A stretch of DNA of 64,000 bases, from positions 124,001-188,000 of the forward strand of contig NZ_QBKH01000003.1 of the NCBI RefSeq assembly GCF_003054045.1, in the 5' to 3' direction. Shown in pieces: positions 61,548-64,000 of the stretch. The position numbers were made by a program, and so were the translations under genes. Positions within the stretch are counted from its first letter, which is position 1. Every line of letters starts with the position of its first letter. The notes beneath the pieces were generated by a model. The model saw only the letters and a program-made list of their open reading frames with translations, did no database searches and was not told the DNA's origin. This stretch comes from Sphingobacterium faecium (GTDB lineage: Bacteria > Bacteroidota > Bacteroidia > Sphingobacteriales > Sphingobacteriaceae).

Positions 61548-64000
61548 ATGAGAAGAATAGTTTTTACACTATTGTTCCTGGGATGCCTGTTGTCAACGGT
61601 GTATGCCCAAGACATTCCGTTGTCTGGAAAAATTACCGATAACAAGGGACTTCCACTATCCGATGTGACAGTTACCGTAATGGGAACACAGCATGTGACT
61701 GCTAGCGATGAAAATGGAAATTATAAAATAAATGCCACCAAAGGTACTCAGATCCGCTATACTCGTGTCGGCAAGAAAATAGTATATGTAACCGTGGGCG
61801 AGCAACGAGTCGTAAATGTAGTGATGGACGAAGGAGAAAACTTGGAAGAGGTTGTCGTTACGGGATATCAAACGCAGCGTAAAGCAGATCTTACGGGGGC
61901 AGTCGCAGTAGTGAAAATGGATGAAATAAATGCACCCCTAACAGGGAATGTCATGAAAAGCCTTCAAGGTCGAGTACCTGGTGCATTTATTACGACTAGT
62001 GGTTCACCTGACGGTTCTGCCAATGTGCTCATTCGTGGAATTGGAACTTTGGGCAACAACAGCCCTTTATATATTATTGATGGTATGCCAAGTACTAAAT
62101 CCATGAATGAAATATCTGGACTTGATATTGAATCGATTCAGATTCTTAAAGATGCATCTTCATCAAGCATCTATGGCTCTCGCGCAGCTAATGGGGTAAT
62201 CATTATTACGACAAAAAAAGGGGGTAAAGGTGCTACACGTGTAGATGCACGTGTATCTACTGGTATCAAAAATTATGCAAAATCATTGGACTGGCTGGAT
62301 ACCCAGCAACGGGGGCGTGTACAATGGCAAGCTGGACGTCATGATGGTACAGATCCAAACTTTGGAGTTTATACGTTTAAAGATGTGCAAAATAGTGATG
62401 GCAGCTGGCAACTGAATGAAATTATAGTACCCGAATATATTGATGATGCTAAGACAATGCGTGCTGCCAATACCGATTGGGTACAGGAAGTGGGACAGAC
62501 GGCTTTGGTACAGAATTACAATGTAAGCTTAATGACGGGTAACGATAAGAGTAGAGCACTCTTTTCTGTGGATTATTTCGATAATCAAGGAACGGTTAAA
62601 GGAACGTATTTTGAACGTCTGTCCGGTCGGTTAAATACAGATTTTAATTTACTGGAGGGTCGTGTGAAAATAGGTGAAAACTTATCGATCACCAAAATAA
62701 AACAAGATGTACTAGGCAATGTGTTAGATCGCACGCGTAATATACAACCGATCGTTCCTGTACATACTGTAGATGGTATGGGTTGGGGTGGTCCTGTAGC
62801 AGGGATGAGCGATCGCCAAAATCCGGTTAGACTGATCGCCGATAATGAGCAGAATAGACGAAATATGCTGCGTTTATTTGGCGATATGTATATCGAAGTG
62901 AAATTGTTAGAAAATCTAAAATTTAGATCCATGCTTGGGATGGACTATTCTTTTCTCTGGGACCGCAATATGCAGAAAACCTATGTTTCTGGATTTATGT
63001 CCGAAAATACAGCAAGTTTAAACAATGTTAATAATAGATGGGGTAACTATGTGTGGAATAATACGCTGACCTATAAATGGATCCTGAATGAAAAGCATCA
63101 TTTTGATTTTTTGGCTGGTCAGGAGCTCATAGATTATTATGCTGAGAATCTGCAGGCAGGACGTCGTAAATTTGCTTCTGAAGATCCCGATTATATGTAT
63201 CTGGATGCTGGAGAGGGTATTCAAACAAATAGTGGGAGTGGTACTGCCTACCGACTGCTTTCGTATTTTGGAAAAGTAAACTACAATTTAGCGAATAAAT
63301 ATTTGCTATCTGCAACAGCAAGATACGACGGTTCGTCCCGATTTGGAGCTAACAATCAATTTGGTTGGTTCCCTGCTTTATCTGCAGGTTGGCGTTTAAG
63401 TCAAGAAGATTTCCTGAAATCTGTCGATGTCATATCAGATCTGAAGATACGCTATGGTTGGGGAAAAGTAGGTAATCAAGAGATTGGTGATTTCGCTTCT
63501 TATGGGATGTATCAAGCGAGTTATGCGACTAATCCAACATGGGATCCTGACAATGGAACCGCATACGATATCAATGGTGCTGGTACAGGTACACTACCTT
63601 CTGGATATAGACGTGTGCAGCAACCTAACCCTAATCTACGCTGGGAATCGGCTACTCAGCATAATATTGGTGTGGATTTTGGATTTTTTAATCAAAAACT
63701 AACAGGTTCATTCGATTATTTTAAAAAGAACACCTCGGATATCCTGATATCGCCACCTTTTATTGCCACTTTGGGTGAAGGGGGCAATCGTTGGGTAAAT
63801 GGAGCAAGTATGTCAAATAGGGGATATGAATTTTTGTTATCCTATTCATCATCTCATAACAATTGGAAGTATTCCGTAACGGGAAACATGGCTGGATACC
63901 GCAATAAAATAGTCAAACTACCAGAGGATGTTATTAATTCTTATCCTGGAAATGGGGTAGATCAAACCATTTTAGGAAGGCCACTTAATTCCATGTTTGG
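61548..64000 (+). CDS. SusC-type TonB-dependent receptor, partial
   Basis: 817 codons are visible; the gene is open to the right edge. ATG at 61548, signal peptide (to about residue 21, TVYAQ), carboxypeptidase-regulatory-like domain (SGKITDNKGLPLSDVTVTV), TonB box region EEVVVTGYQTQRKADLTGAV, then the SusC plug (LQGRVPGAFITTSGSPDGSA, LIRGIGTLGNNSPLYIIDG, SSIYGSRAANGVIIITTKKGG) and barrel strands. The reading frame stays open to the last base. It should import fructan oligosaccharides together with a SusD lipoprotein, which is expected just outside the window. Confidence 0.96.
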   Translation, partial: MRRIVFTLLFLGCLLSTVYAQDIPLSGKITDNKGLPLSDVTVTVMGTQHVTASDENGNYKINATKGTQIRYTRVGKKIVYVTVGEQRVVNVVMDEGENLEEVVVTGYQTQRKADLTGAVAVVKMDEINAPLTGNVMKSLQGRVPGAFITTSGSPDGSANVLIRGIGTLGNNSPLYIIDGMPSTKSMNEISGLDIESIQILKDASSSSIYGSRAANGVIIITTKKGGKGATRVDARVSTGIKNYAKSLDWLDTQQRGRVQWQAGRHDGTDPNFGVYTFKDVQNSDGSWQLNEIIVPEYIDDAKTMRAANTDWVQEVGQTALVQNYNVSLMTGNDKSRALFSVDYFDNQGTVKGTYFERLSGRLNTDFNLLEGRVKIGENLSITKIKQDVLGNVLDRTRNIQPIVPVHTVDGMGWGGPVAGMSDRQNPVRLIADNEQNRRNMLRLFGDMYIEVKLLENLKFRSMLGMDYSFLWDRNMQKTYVSGFMSENTASLNNVNNRWGNYVWNNTLTYKWILNEKHHFDFLAGQELIDYYAENLQAGRRKFASEDPDYMYLDAGEGIQTNSGSGTAYRLLSYFGKVNYNLANKYLLSATARYDGSSRFGANNQFGWFPALSAGWRLSQEDFLKSVDVISDLKIRYGWGKVGNQEIGDFASYGMYQASYATNPTWDPDNGTAYDINGAGTGTLPSGYRRVQQPNPNLRWESATQHNIGVDFGFFNQKLTGSFDYFKKNTSDILISPPFIATLGEGGNRWVNGASMSNRGYEFLLSYSSSHNNWKYSVTGNMAGYRNKIVKLPEDVINSYPGNGVDQTILGRPLNSMF

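Noticed and set aside
1-64000. CRISPR array, insertion sequence or integrase
   Set aside because: No regularly spaced repeats of the right length and no transposase or recombinase motifs were seen on either strand. The phage remnant at 3-6.6 kb has no recognisable attachment site and is not next to the tRNA gene.

Overview
The window looks like chromosome of a Bacteroidota bacterium, most likely Sphingobacteriaceae (Sphingobacterium-like). The evidence is an AT-rich genome, -7 boxes of the TAnnTTTG type (for example in front of tRNA-Pro), a hybrid two-component regulator next to a SusC-type receptor, and a pyrG-yidC pair. No transposase, integrase or CRISPR array was seen. The genus call is inference; the phylum call is firm.

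Layout. 1-2.7 kb: a truncated DHFR/RibD-like reductase, an unknown secreted protein and a Bor-like lipoprotein, all on the minus strand. 3.0-6.6 kb: a small prophage remnant with a truncated scaffold-like gene, GH24 lysozyme, a membrane coiled-coil protein, a lipoprotein with a C-terminal membrane helix (unimolecular-spanin architecture), and a LexA/CI-like S24 repressor preceded by GTTAAAC direct repeats. 7.5-23.9 kb: a one-directional nickel and urease island. It has hypA, hypB, a first ureE, a BtuF/FecCD/FecE-type ABC importer, a GNAT enzyme, a TonB-dependent receptor, ureABC, a small outer-membrane protein, a second ureE, ureF, ureG, ureD, a urea channel and a DUF2490 protein, with an AraC regulator convergent at its end. 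The gene set reads as a complete route: metal across the outer membrane (TonB receptor), across the inner membrane (ABC importer), hand-over by HypA/HypB/UreE/UreG, insertion by UreDFG, and urea entry by the channel.

The most interesting signal is inside this island. Two transcription units, one opening the nickel half and one opening the urease half, each begin with an identical 20-bp element, 18-19 bp later a perfect TAnnTTTG box, and then a small secreted protein of about 130 residues that ends in IKIP plus one hydrophobic residue. I know of no description of this element or protein family.

24-33 kb is housekeeping: META-domain lipoprotein, yidC, pyrG, acyltransferase, CBM9-like protein, rplS and tRNA-Pro(UGG). 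33.6-46.7 kb is a mixed stress and regulation region: orphan histidine kinase, AlkC/AlkD-like protein, peroxiredoxin divergent from an HxlR regulator, DUF389, a second HxlR, Nudix, an Rrf2/cupin/truncated-globin cluster, Fur plus a zinc-type P1B ATPase, and an isolated SIR2-like protein. 47-56 kb has a Tat-type ferritin-like pair, an SDR with AraC regulator, a truncated SRPBCC gene beside an intact one, a thioredoxin-reductase-like flavoprotein, a ClbS/DfsB-like protein and a DUF3267 protease-like membrane protein. 56-64 kb is the start of a fructan-type polysaccharide utilisation locus: a hybrid two-component sensor with a periplasmic sugar-binding domain, a sugar MFS importer, a PfkB-type fructokinase and a SusC receptor running off the window end.
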